This document shows positions 41,500 through 51,037 of a stretch of DNA of 64,000 nucleotides, piece after piece; positions within the stretch are counted from its first letter, which is position 1, and every line of letters begins with the position of its first letter. The stretch covers positions 29,344 to 93,343 of the forward strand of contig DVGC01000025.1 of NCBI GenBank assembly GCA_018712915.1. The letters are read 5' to 3'. Below the pieces are notes generated by a model. The model was not told the DNA's origin, ran no database searches, and saw only the letters and a program-made list of their open reading frames with translations. A program made the translations under genes and the position numbers. Origin of the DNA: Candidatus Copromonas faecavium (nom. illeg.) (lineage in GTDB: Bacteria; Bacillota; Clostridia; Lachnospirales; Lachnospiraceae).

Positions 41500-42975
41500 T
41501 TACTGTACGATACCGTTTCCGTCTACGACCCATACTGTTCCGTTGGAATCCCGGTAATCCTTGAAGCCGCGGCCGAGTTCGGGCTTTTCGGAGGAGCTGG
41601 AGGAGGAAGATGCCTTCTGGATGCTTCCGGTGGAATTTACCAGGTACGTTACGCCGTTAAATTCCACGGGGGCGTATTTCTGATCCGCAGTTGCCTCTGC
41701 CCTTTTTCCGTTGAGGTAAAGAACATTGTTGTACAGACCATGGTAGCCCTGTCCCTTCTTATCTCCGTCGGTATAGAAGAACCAGTTTTCGTTTTCTCCG
41801 GTTTCCTCATTATAGATGGTCTGCTTTCCGGTTTCCATGATGCCGTTATCATCGAAATAGAAATTGGCCGTCTCTCCGTTTCCGATATTGACCACCTTCT
41901 GTCCGGTCTGCATTTCTCCCAGGTCATTGAACGCATATCTCTTTCCGTCGATGGAAAACAGCTCATTTCCCTTTACAGAGGAAAAATAAGGCTTTCCTGA
42001 TTTGAAGTAGAAGGTATAGGTTTCATCCATGTCATGAATGCCCTTGATTCCTTCGATGGTCCGGAAGCCGTCGGCCCGCTTTCCATCATTGCTCTCTCCG
42101 TAATACTGGTAGCTGGCAATGGAGGAAGCTGCATTCTGGGCATTTGATGCGGATGTCTGGTTCTGGGTACCTGTCTCCGCAGAAGCAGCCTGTGTTTCCG
42201 TACCGGTCTCACCGGCCGGAGCCTGGGCATCGGCCTGCGCAGCCGGAGCCTGATTTTCTGATATGGAAGCTGTGCTGTCCTGGCTGTCCTCATTTTCCGC
42301 AGGCATTCTTACCCATCCGGTCTGCATCTTTCCGTCAATGAAGGTGTAATAGGAACCATCGATTTTTTTATCGTACTGGGTTTCCACCATTTTTCCGTCG
42401 GAATTGAAATAATGCCAGTTTTCAGAGGCGCCCGGGGCGGCGGAGCTGTCCTCCAGCTTCATCCATCCGGTTCTCATGGAACCGTCGCTTCCCAGATAAT
42501 AGGAAGAACCGCCGATTTCCGTTTTTCCGGTCTGCATATGGCCGTACTCATCAAAATAGTACCACTTGGAATCCAGCTTCATCCAGCGGGAGGCGGCTGC
42601 CTTCCCATCTTCATCAAAGTAGTACCAGAAGGAAGCCGGCATATCAGGGGAGTCCGGATCCTCTTCGTTTCTTAATTCCATCCAGGTGTTTTTCACCATT
42701 TTTCCGTCTTCGCCTACATAGTAGTCATCAATCTTTGTATTTCTGGCAATCTGCCCGTCCTCATTGAGGTAAAACCAGTCTTCTCCGTTCTTTCTCCAGG
42801 AATCCGTTACCAGATATCCGTCTTCATCATAGTATACCAGCGAGTCGTCTTCCTGCGTCCATCCGTAATTTGCGGCATAAGCAGTATTTACGGCCGGCTG
42901 TCCGCCGAAGGCCGGAATCATGCCGAGGCACGCGGCAGCAGTCATGACGGCAAAAAGCTTCGTGGTTTTTTTCAT
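41500..42975 (-). CDS. Secreted cell-wall/glucan-binding repeat protein
   Basis: Signal peptide, then repeated YYDEDGYLVTDSWRKNGEDWFYLNEDGQIARN / WYYFDEYGHMQTGKTEIGGSSYYLGSDGSMRTGWMKL units; P/A/Q-rich linker. Confidence 0.85.
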   Translation of the reverse strand: MKKTTKLFAVMTAAACLGMIPAFGGQPAVNTAYAANYGWTQEDDSLVYYDEDGYLVTDSWRKNGEDWFYLNEDGQIARNTKIDDYYVGEDGKMVKNTWMELRNEEDPDSPDMPASFWYYFDEDGKAAASRWMKLDSKWYYFDEYGHMQTGKTEIGGSSYYLGSDGSMRTGWMKLEDSSAAPGASENWHYFNSDGKMVETQYDKKIDGSYYTFIDGKMQTGWVRMPAENEDSQDSTASISENQAPAAQADAQAPAGETGTETQAASAETGTQNQTSASNAQNAASSIASYQYYGESNDGKRADGFRTIEGIKGIHDMDETYTFYFKSGKPYFSSVKGNELFSIDGKRYAFNDLGEMQTGQKVVNIGNGETANFYFDDNGIMETGKQTIYNEETGENENWFFYTDGDKKGQGYHGLYNNVLYLNGKRAEATADQKYAPVEFNGVTYLVNSTGSIQKASSSSSSSEKPELGRGFKDYRDSNGTVWVVDGNGIVQ

Positions 42976-43333
42976 AATTTTTTCTCTCCTTTTTGTCTGC
43001 GCTCATTTTGCGCGGGCTGTTGTTTGCTTACGGGCAGATTATAACAGCTTGTCATCGGGAAAATCCAGTGCAGGTTGCTGGTAATACTGGCAGAGGGTGA
43101 CAGGCAGGCCAGACCCCTGAAAACAGAGACTAAATTCTTAAGAATTATTGTATTCAGGCAATTTTTGCGGCAAACCTGCGGATTTGCTGGACTGAACAGG
43201 AAGAACATGATACACTGGTTCTAAGAAAAAATTTCAGATATCAGACAGGACAGAAGGAAAGTCTGGCAGGCTTGCTGCATGCATCCCTGTCTGGGTACGT
43301 ATGAAAGAAAAGAGAAAGGAGTAATAAAGCCTA

Positions 43334-45310
43334 ATGAGAATGAAGGTTTCTGACTATATTGCCAAAAAACTGGTGCAGGAGGGGATCTCCGATGTGTTTA
43401 TGATTACCGGCGGAGGAGCGATGCACCTGGATGATGGTCTTGGGCATGAGCCAGGGCTTCACTGTTATTTCAACCATCATGAGCAGGCCTGCGCCATTGC
43501 AGCGGAGTGCTATGCCCGTATTCATAATAAGATTGCGGCTGTCTGTGTAACGACCGGCCCCGGCGGAACCAATGCCATCACCGGCGTGGTAGGCGGCTGG
43601 CTGGATTCGATTCCCATGCTGATTCTTTCCGGCCAGGTGCGTTATGACACCACGGCTCACAGCACCGGACTCGCCATCCGTGCCATGGGAGATCAGGAGT
43701 TTGAAATTACAAAGGCTGTTTCCTGCATGACCAAATACTGCGAGATGGTGCTGGATCCTATGCGGATCCGGTTCTGCCTGGAAAAGGCGCTTTATCTGGC
43801 GCAGACGGGAAGACCGGGCCCCTGCTGGCTGGACATCCCGCTAAATGTCCAGGGAGCTTATATCGAGACGGAAGAGCTTCTGGGTTTCGATCCTGATGAC
43901 TACGCGGCAGGAGGAACCGGCTGGTCGGCTCATGGAGTGGGCTGCGACAGCTGCACGCTCTGCATGATGAACAAAGTCGAAGGAAAACCGGCCATGATTC
44001 CGGAGGATGTAAAAGGCCAGGGCGAGCGCAGGGAACCGCTTCCGGAGCCTGTGACAGTGGAAAAGGCCAGGGAGATTATCCGCAGGGTCCGTGAGGCAAA
44101 GCGCCCGGTATTAAATGCAGGAAACGGAATCCGCATCGGCAAGGCCCATGAAGTATTCGCAAGGGTGGTGGACAAGCTGGGAATCCCGGTGGTGACCGGA
44201 TGGAACAGCATCGACTGCATGTATGATACCCATCCTCTGTATGTGGGACGGGCAGGACATATGGGCGACCGGGCCGGCAACTTTGCGGTTCAGAACAGCG
44301 ATTTGCTGCTTTCACTGGGAAGCCGCCTGTCGATCCGTCAGGTGGGATATAATTATAAGACCTGGGCCAGAGAAGCGTACGTCATCTATAATGACATTGA
44401 TTCTGAGGAGTTAAAGAAGCCTACGGTCCATGTGGACATGCCGGTTCATGCGGATGTAAAGGATTTGCTGGAAAAGATGGAGCTGGTACTGGACGAGGAA
44501 GAGTTCGACGAGAACGGCGGCCCGAAAGATCAGGAAGCTGTGGACTGGTGGGTGAAGAGATGCCAGGAGTGGAAAGAAAAATATCCGGTGGTGCTTCCCA
44601 AACATTACCAGGCCGGAGAAACGGAACCGGCCAACATCTATGCAGCTATTAAGGAGATCAGTAAGCGGGTAGAGGAAAACCAGATTACGGTGGTAGGAAA
44701 CGGCTCTCCCTGCGTGGTTGGCGGTCATGCGTTTGAGATGAAGAAAGGCCAGCGGTTTATCAGCAATTCGGCCATTGCTTCCATGGGATACGATTTGCCG
44801 GCGGCCATCGGCGCCTGGGTGGCGGATCACACGAAAGACATCATTCTGGTAACGGGAGACGGCAGCATCCAGATGAATCTGCAGGAGCTGCAGACCATCA
44901 TCCATCATAAAATGGGCATCAAGATTTTCCTGGTGAACAATGGAGGATATCACTCCATCCGCCAGACGCAGAGGACCCATTTCAAGCCGCCGTTTGTTGG
45001 AATCGGCGTAGACAGCCATGACTTAAGCTTCCCGTCCATGGAAAAGCTGGCATGGGCCTATGGCTATCCTTATGTGGCTGCCCACCACAACACGGAACTG
45101 GCAGAGGCGGTAGAAAAGACGCTGGCTATGGAAGGACCGGCTATCTGTGAGATTTTTGTTGATACGATCCAGTCCTTTGAACCGAAGGCAGAGGCAAAGA
45201 TGATGCCGGACGGAACCATGGTTTCCGTGCCGTTGGAGGACCTGGCGCCCTTCCTTTCTGATGAAGAGCTGGCAGAGAATATGATCATTCCGATGGTTAA
45301 GAACGAATAA
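43334..45310 (+). CDS. Thiamine-pyrophosphate-dependent enzyme (acetolactate-synthase-like) of a surface-glycan cluster
   Basis: MITGGGAMHLDDGLG...FNHHEQACAIAAECYARI; VTTGPGGTNAITGVVGGWLDSIPMLILSGQV; TPP motif GDGSIQMNLQELQTIIHHKMGIKIFLVNN. Contains an atypical Cys-containing insertion. Confidence 0.88.
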   Translation: MRMKVSDYIAKKLVQEGISDVFMITGGGAMHLDDGLGHEPGLHCYFNHHEQACAIAAECYARIHNKIAAVCVTTGPGGTNAITGVVGGWLDSIPMLILSGQVRYDTTAHSTGLAIRAMGDQEFEITKAVSCMTKYCEMVLDPMRIRFCLEKALYLAQTGRPGPCWLDIPLNVQGAYIETEELLGFDPDDYAAGGTGWSAHGVGCDSCTLCMMNKVEGKPAMIPEDVKGQGERREPLPEPVTVEKAREIIRRVREAKRPVLNAGNGIRIGKAHEVFARVVDKLGIPVVTGWNSIDCMYDTHPLYVGRAGHMGDRAGNFAVQNSDLLLSLGSRLSIRQVGYNYKTWAREAYVIYNDIDSEELKKPTVHVDMPVHADVKDLLEKMELVLDEEEFDENGGPKDQEAVDWWVKRCQEWKEKYPVVLPKHYQAGETEPANIYAAIKEISKRVEENQITVVGNGSPCVVGGHAFEMKKGQRFISNSAIASMGYDLPAAIGAWVADHTKDIILVTGDGSIQMNLQELQTIIHHKMGIKIFLVNNGGYHSIRQTQRTHFKPPFVGIGVDSHDLSFPSMEKLAWAYGYPYVAAHHNTELAEAVEKTLAMEGPAICEIFVDTIQSFEPKAEAKMMPDGTMVSVPLEDLAPFLSDEELAENMIIPMVKNE

Positions 45311-45489
45311 AACAGGCTTTCCGGGACTGCTTTTTACCTGCAGCGTCCGGAAAGCGGAAAGGCTGGAAAGAAATGGCAGCCAGGGCCGGAAGGCTTTGGC
45401 TGCCTGCTGCGCTTATATGGATCTGCACGGTTTGCGGCCTGCAGTGTGGTCTGAGGCCTGCGGGAACGATCCGGAGAACAGGAAAAATA

Positions 45490-46515
45490 ATGGAAGGAAA
45501 ACATGCGCCGATGGAAATCATTGTAACAGGAGCAGCCAGTTTTGTTGGAGCAGCCGCAGTCAGGGAGTTCCTGAACAGAGGGCACCGGGTCTTGGGAATT
45601 CTGCGTCCGGATTCCAAAACAAGGGAGGTTCTTGAAACTTCCTGCCGGGAATGGATAGAAAACGGGCAGCTGATTCTGGTGGAGAACGATCTGCAGACCC
45701 CGGAAAAACTTCCCGGACTGATTGGGGAAAAGCTTTCCGGAACGGAGAAATGTTTTTTCCATTTTGGCTGGGGAGGCTCCGGAAGCGGAGCACGAAATGA
45801 CAGGGAACTGCAGAAGAACAATCTGGAAGCTTCCCTGAATACGATCCGTGCTGCGAAAGAACTGGGCTGCGGGAGATTTTTCTTTTCCGGCTCTCAGGCG
45901 GAATACGGGCTCCACAGGGAGATGACGACGGAAGAAAGTGTCTGTGCGCCCCGTTCGGCTTATGGGGAGGCTAAGCTTGCCATGCGAAGAGACGGGGAGA
46001 TTCTCTGCAAAAGTCTGGGAATCCGCTATATTCACGGGCGGATTTTCAGCGTCTATGGTCCAGGCGACCATCCCTGGACGCTGGTGGAAACATGTCTGGA
46101 TGCCTGTATGAACGGAATGGAAATCCGCCTGGGCGCATGTACCCAGCTGTGGAATTTCCTTTATATGGACGATTTGGCCCGGGCACTGGCAGATTTGGCG
46201 GAGCTGCCGGAGGATGTACTGACATCGTTGGACAATCCGGTGTTCAATCTGGCGGGAGAGGAGACAAAGCCGCTAAAGAGTTTTGTGGAAGAAATCAACA
46301 GTCTTTGCGGCGGACGGGGGACTCTCGTATACGGAGCCCGAACAGAGAATGCAGAGGGGCTTGTCCATTTAAATCCATCCATTGAGAAGCTTAAGACTGT
46401 CACAGGATGGAGGCAGGAGACGGATTTTCGCCAGGGGATCCAGAAACTGATGATTGACAAACGGGAAAAAAAGGATACAATGGGTAACGTCGACAGAAAA
46501 AGCCGGAAAGAATGA
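45490..46515 (+). CDS. NAD(P)-dependent epimerase/dehydratase (extended SDR)
   Basis: MEIIVTGAASFVGAAAVREFLNRGHRVLGI; YGEAKLAMRR; start at 45490 or 45511 rather than 45373. Confidence 0.85.
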   Translation: MEGKHAPMEIIVTGAASFVGAAAVREFLNRGHRVLGILRPDSKTREVLETSCREWIENGQLILVENDLQTPEKLPGLIGEKLSGTEKCFFHFGWGGSGSGARNDRELQKNNLEASLNTIRAAKELGCGRFFFSGSQAEYGLHREMTTEESVCAPRSAYGEAKLAMRRDGEILCKSLGIRYIHGRIFSVYGPGDHPWTLVETCLDACMNGMEIRLGACTQLWNFLYMDDLARALADLAELPEDVLTSLDNPVFNLAGEETKPLKSFVEEINSLCGGRGTLVYGARTENAEGLVHLNPSIEKLKTVTGWRQETDFRQGIQKLMIDKREKKDTMGNVDRKSRKE

Positions 46516-46527
46516 GGAAGATACCAG

Positions 46528-47529
46528 ATGAAAAAAATCAGTATTTTGATTCCGTGTTACAATGAGGAAGAGAATGTGGTACCCATCAGTCAGGCTGTGA
46601 TTGGCATCCTGACAAAGGAACTGCCCCAGTATGATTATGAGCTGGTGTTTATCGACAACGATTCCACGGACAATACCCGTCCGCTGCTGCGGAAGCTCTG
46701 CGCGGAAAACCCGAAGATTAAGGCAATTTTCAATGCCAGAAATTTCGGACAGTTCAATTCTCCTTATTATGGGATCCTGCAGGTAACGGGAGACTGTGTC
46801 ATTTCCATGGTGGCTGATTTCCAGGATCCGGTGGAATTAATTCCCAGGTATGTAAAGGAATGGGAAAACGGCTATAAGATTGTCATTGGAATTAAAACCA
46901 GCAGCAGGGAAAACCCGGTGATGTACTGGCTCAGAAGCTGCTATTATAAATTGATCCGGATGATGTCGGATGTGGAGCAGATTGAGCATTTTACCGGTTC
47001 CGGCCTCTATGACCGGCAGTTTATCGAGGTTCTGCGCAAGCTGGATGATCCGACGCCCTTCCTGCGGGGAATTGTGGCGGAGCTTGGATTTAAAAGGAAA
47101 GAAATTCCCTATGAGCAGCCGAAACGCCGGGCGGGCAAGACCCACAACAATTTCTTCCGGCTTTATGATGCGGCCATGTTAAGCTTTACTTCCTATACGA
47201 AGGCAGGTTTGCGGCTGGCCACCTTTTTCGGTGCGTTCTGCGGACTGGTGAGCTTTGGAGTGGCTCTTGTCTACCTGGTCATGAAGCTTCTTTACTGGGA
47301 CCGGTTCCCGGCCGGAATGGCGCCTCTTCTGATTGGGATGTGTTTTCTTGGCTCGGTGCAGATTTTCTTCATCGGCCTTGTGGGAGAATATATTATGAGT
47401 ATCAATACCCGGGTCATGCACCGTCCGCTGGTGATTGAGGAAGAACGAATCAACTTTGAGGAGCCGGAAAGAGAAGACGGCTGCAAAGAAAATGCAGCGA
47501 AGGCTGCTTCTGTTCCGGACGAATCATAA
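46528..47529 (+). CDS. GT2 polyprenyl-phosphate glycosyltransferase (GtrB/DPM1-like) with C-terminal TMs
   Basis: KKISILIPCYNEEENVVPISQAV...FIDNDSTDNTRPLLR...NARNFGQFNSPYYGI; two C-terminal TM helices. Confidence 0.9.
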   Translation: MKKISILIPCYNEEENVVPISQAVIGILTKELPQYDYELVFIDNDSTDNTRPLLRKLCAENPKIKAIFNARNFGQFNSPYYGILQVTGDCVISMVADFQDPVELIPRYVKEWENGYKIVIGIKTSSRENPVMYWLRSCYYKLIRMMSDVEQIEHFTGSGLYDRQFIEVLRKLDDPTPFLRGIVAELGFKRKEIPYEQPKRRAGKTHNNFFRLYDAAMLSFTSYTKAGLRLATFFGAFCGLVSFGVALVYLVMKLLYWDRFPAGMAPLLIGMCFLGSVQIFFIGLVGEYIMSINTRVMHRPLVIEEERINFEEPEREDGCKENAAKAASVPDES

Positions 47530-47555
47530 GATGTCAGGTCAGGTTGGAGGATGTA

Positions 47556-49757
47556 ATGAGATATCATGTGGATGTTGTACGGATTCGGGAAAATTCCATT
47601 CAGGTCAATGGATGGGTCATCGGGAACAGCCCGGAGGACAGACCAAAATTCCGTGTGACAGATGAAAAGAAAAATCCGGTGCCGTTTGAATATGTGTCAA
47701 CCCGCAGGGACGATGTCAGCCAGATTTATTTTAAGCGGACAGTAGAACAGGAGCTGGGCTTTGATATCCGGTTTGATTATGTCCGGGGAAATACCTATCA
47801 TCTGGATATTCTGTGCGGAGGAAGAAAGGTCCGCGTCCGGTTCAATGAGGAACTGATAAAGAGGCGCTCCAGTGTGGCCTATAAACGGCGTCAGAAGCTA
47901 TTGGATCTGGCCAATATGGAGACGGTGCGGGTCGCGTGGGATTTCTTTAAGGAAAACGGCCTGAAGGCTCTGGTGCTGAAATCCAAACATAAAATCCAGG
48001 GAATCGACAATGATTACGATTACGGAGAATGGTGGGCTCTGACAAAGCCTACGGATGAGGAGCTGGAGGAGCAGAGAAAGGCGGTTTTCCTCTGGATGCC
48101 GAAGTTTTCCATTGTGATTCCCGTTTATCAGACGCCGGAAAAATATCTGCGGGAAATGCTGGATTCCGTCTGTGCTCAGACCTACGGCAACTGGGAGCTG
48201 TGCATTGCCGACGGAAGTCCTGAGGGACGGGACAGAGAGCGGATTTTGAAACAGTATGCGGAAAAAGATGAGAGGATCCACTACCGGATCCTGGGAGAGA
48301 ACCTGGGGATCGCCGGAAATACCAACGCGGCCATGGAAATGGCCCGGGGAGATTTTATCGTCCTGGCGGATCACGACGATCGGATGACGCCCAATGCTCT
48401 TTATGAATGTGCCAAGGCCATTAATGAGAACCAGGGCTGCGACGTTCTTTATTCCGATGAAGATAAGCTGGATATGGATGGAAAGGCTCTTTTCGATCCG
48501 CATTTCAAACCGGATTTTAACCCGGATTTGCTGACCAGCGTCAATTATATCTGCCATCTGTTTTTGGTAAAAAAGGCTCTTTTAGACCGGGTTGGAGGAT
48601 TCCGGGCCGAGTTTGACGGAGCCCAGGATTACGATTTTATTTTCCGCTGTACGGAAGCGGCGGCGAAAATCGTTCATATTCCCAAGGTGTTATATCACTG
48701 GAGATGTCATCAGGATTCCACGGCCAGCAATCCGGAGAGCAAGCTGTATGCCTTTGAGGCAGGTTCCCGGGCCATCATGGCTCATTATGAGAGGGTGGGA
48801 ATCGAGGCGCAGAAGGTGGAAAAGGGTGTGGACTACGGCATCTATCATACAAAATTCGTCATTAAGGGAGAGCCGCTGGTTTCGGTGATCATTCCAAACA
48901 AGGATCATACCGGAGATCTGGACAACTGCATCCGCCCCATGCTGACCAAGGGAACATACCGCAATCTGGAAGTGGTGGTGGTGGAGAACAACAGCACCAA
49001 ACAGGAAACGTGGGATTACTATGAGAAAATCCAGAAGGAATTTTCCAATGTCCGTGTGGTGCGCTGGGAACGGGAGTTTAATTATTCCGCCATCAACAAT
49101 TTCGGTGTGGAGCATGCCAGAGGAGAATACCTGCTGTTTCTCAACAATGACATCGAGCTGATCGCAGAGGACTTTATCGAGGAAATGTTAGGCTTCTGCC
49201 AGCGGGAGGATGTGGGCATCGCAGGAGCCAGACTCCTTTATGCGGATGATACCATTCAGCATGCCGGCGTGGTTGTGGGATTCGGCGGCATTGCCGGTCA
49301 TACCTTCATCGGGCTTCATAAGGCGGAGAACAGTTATTTCCACCGGGCCATGTGCGCGCAGGACTACAGTGCCGTGACGGCAGCCTGCATGATGAGCAAA
49401 AAGTCGGTATTCCAGGCAGTGGGAGGCTTTTCCGAAGAGCTGGCGGTGGCCTTCAATGATATTGACTACTGCATGAAGGTGCGTGCCCTGGGCAAACTGG
49501 TGGTATATGCTCCGTATGCGCTTTTATATCATTATGAATCCAAATCCAGGGGACTGGAGGATACGCCGGAGAAGGTGGCGCGCTTCAACAGGGAAATTGC
49601 GATTTTTGCCAAAAAGTGGCCGGATATCCTGAAGAACGGGGATCCTTACTATAATCCGAACCTGACATTAAGAAAATCCAACTTTGCCCTCAGGGATCTG
49701 AAAAAGGAGAAGATTGGAGAACCTTACCGACTGGAGGTGCCCCTTGATGAAACGTAG
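47556..49757 (+). CDS. Tandem two-domain GT2 glycosyltransferase with N-terminal accessory domain
   Basis: N-terminal IQVNGWVIGNSPEDRPKFRVTDEKKNPVPFEYVSTRRDD domain; GT-A #1 FSIVIPVYQTPEKYLREMLDSVCAQTYGNWELCIADGSPEGR; GT-A #2 VSVIIPNKDHTGDLDNCIRPMLTKGTYRNLEVVVVENNST...LLFLNNDIEL. Confidence 0.88.
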   Translation: MRYHVDVVRIRENSIQVNGWVIGNSPEDRPKFRVTDEKKNPVPFEYVSTRRDDVSQIYFKRTVEQELGFDIRFDYVRGNTYHLDILCGGRKVRVRFNEELIKRRSSVAYKRRQKLLDLANMETVRVAWDFFKENGLKALVLKSKHKIQGIDNDYDYGEWWALTKPTDEELEEQRKAVFLWMPKFSIVIPVYQTPEKYLREMLDSVCAQTYGNWELCIADGSPEGRDRERILKQYAEKDERIHYRILGENLGIAGNTNAAMEMARGDFIVLADHDDRMTPNALYECAKAINENQGCDVLYSDEDKLDMDGKALFDPHFKPDFNPDLLTSVNYICHLFLVKKALLDRVGGFRAEFDGAQDYDFIFRCTEAAAKIVHIPKVLYHWRCHQDSTASNPESKLYAFEAGSRAIMAHYERVGIEAQKVEKGVDYGIYHTKFVIKGEPLVSVIIPNKDHTGDLDNCIRPMLTKGTYRNLEVVVVENNSTKQETWDYYEKIQKEFSNVRVVRWEREFNYSAINNFGVEHARGEYLLFLNNDIELIAEDFIEEMLGFCQREDVGIAGARLLYADDTIQHAGVVVGFGGIAGHTFIGLHKAENSYFHRAMCAQDYSAVTAACMMSKKSVFQAVGGFSEELAVAFNDIDYCMKVRALGKLVVYAPYALLYHYESKSRGLEDTPEKVARFNREIAIFAKKWPDILKNGDPYYNPNLTLRKSNFALRDLKKEKIGEPYRLEVPLDET

Positions 49758-50874
49758 CTTTAGAAGAGAGAATCCCAATGCACAGACCACCATCATCATT
49801 CCCAATTATAACGGTCTGGATTTTCTGGAACCCTGTCTGGAGTCCCTGTCCAGACAGACAGTCCATGATTTCAAGGTGCTGGTGGTGGACAACGGCTCTT
49901 CCGACGGCAGTGTGGAATGGTTAAGGGAGCGGGAGATTCCTTCCGTTTTCCTTGAGGAAAATACCGGCTTCCCCGGGGCGGTCAACGTGGGAATCCGGGA
50001 GGCGGACACGCCGTTCGTCCTGCTGTTAAACAATGATACTACGGTGGATCCCCGCTTTGTTGAGTTCATGGAGCGGGCCATCCAGCGGTCGGAAAGAATT
50101 TTTTCTGTCAGCAGCCGGATTCTTCAGATGTATCAGCCGGAGCTTATGGATGACGCCGGAGATCTGTATACGGTGATGGGCTGGGCCTGTCAGAGAGGCG
50201 TGGGACGGGAGGCAAAGCGTTACGGCCGTCCATGCCGGATATTTTCCGCCTGTGCCTGCGCGGCCATTTACCGGCGGGAGATTTTTCAGCAGATCGGGTG
50301 TTTTGACGAAGCACATTTTGCCTATCTGGAGGACATCGACGTAGGCTACCGGGCAAGACTTTACGGCTACGATAATGTGTACTGTCCGGAGGCTGTGGTG
50401 TACCATGTGGGCAGCGGCACCAGCGGCTCCCGGTATAATGCGTTTAAGGTGCGTCTGGCCGCCAGAAACAATATTTATCTTCTTTATAAGAATATGCGGC
50501 TCTGGCAGCTGATTCTTAACGGCCCGTTCCTTCTTGCCGGAATGGCAGTGAAATATCTGTTCTTTAAGAACATGGGATACGGAAAAGAATACCTGTCCAG
50601 TCTGCTGGAAGGGATTCAGACCGCGGGCAGGCAAAAACGGGTTCCTTCCAGTCCGGGCCGCTTCCAGAGAGAGCTGGCCATTCAGCTGGAGCTTATGGCC
50701 GGGACGGCCGTGTACATTTACGAACTGTTCCGGCGCAGGACATCCGGAGCCGGAAAGACAGGAACACCCAAAGAAACGGAGGATTCCGCATCAAAGGCTG
50801 TCCGGGAATCAATACTGCAGGGAGCGGAAGGCGGAAAGAACGGTACAGCTCCCGGAAAAAAGCAGGAATCCTGA
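49747..50874 (+). CDS. GT2 glycosyltransferase (rhamnosyltransferase-like)
   Basis: TTIIIPNYNGLDFLEPCLESLSRQTVHDFKVLVVDNGSSDGSVEWL; LLLNNDTTVDPRFVE. Start overlaps the previous gene. Confidence 0.9.
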   Translation: MKRSFRRENPNAQTTIIIPNYNGLDFLEPCLESLSRQTVHDFKVLVVDNGSSDGSVEWLREREIPSVFLEENTGFPGAVNVGIREADTPFVLLLNNDTTVDPRFVEFMERAIQRSERIFSVSSRILQMYQPELMDDAGDLYTVMGWACQRGVGREAKRYGRPCRIFSACACAAIYRREIFQQIGCFDEAHFAYLEDIDVGYRARLYGYDNVYCPEAVVYHVGSGTSGSRYNAFKVRLAARNNIYLLYKNMRLWQLILNGPFLLAGMAVKYLFFKNMGYGKEYLSSLLEGIQTAGRQKRVPSSPGRFQRELAIQLELMAGTAVYIYELFRRRTSGAGKTGTPKETEDSASKAVRESILQGAEGGKNGTAPGKKQES

Positions 50875-50979
50875 GTCCCAGGGCGGGAATCTTTATAAAG
50901 TTTTAAGAAATCGTTTATATCCAAAATCTGCGGTTTCATGTATACTATACCGTAGAATCTGAACGTAAACTGTATGGAC

Positions 50980-51006
50980 GTCCCCCGGTCATCTGGGCCG
51001 GGGGAC
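50980..51006 (+). other. GC-rich leader hairpin upstream of the polyprenyl glycosylphosphotransferase
   Basis: GTCCCCCGG-tcatctggg-CCGGGGGAC. No T tract. Confidence 0.7.
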
Positions 51007-51037
51007 AGATAATCACGGAAAATCAGGTGGAACATTC

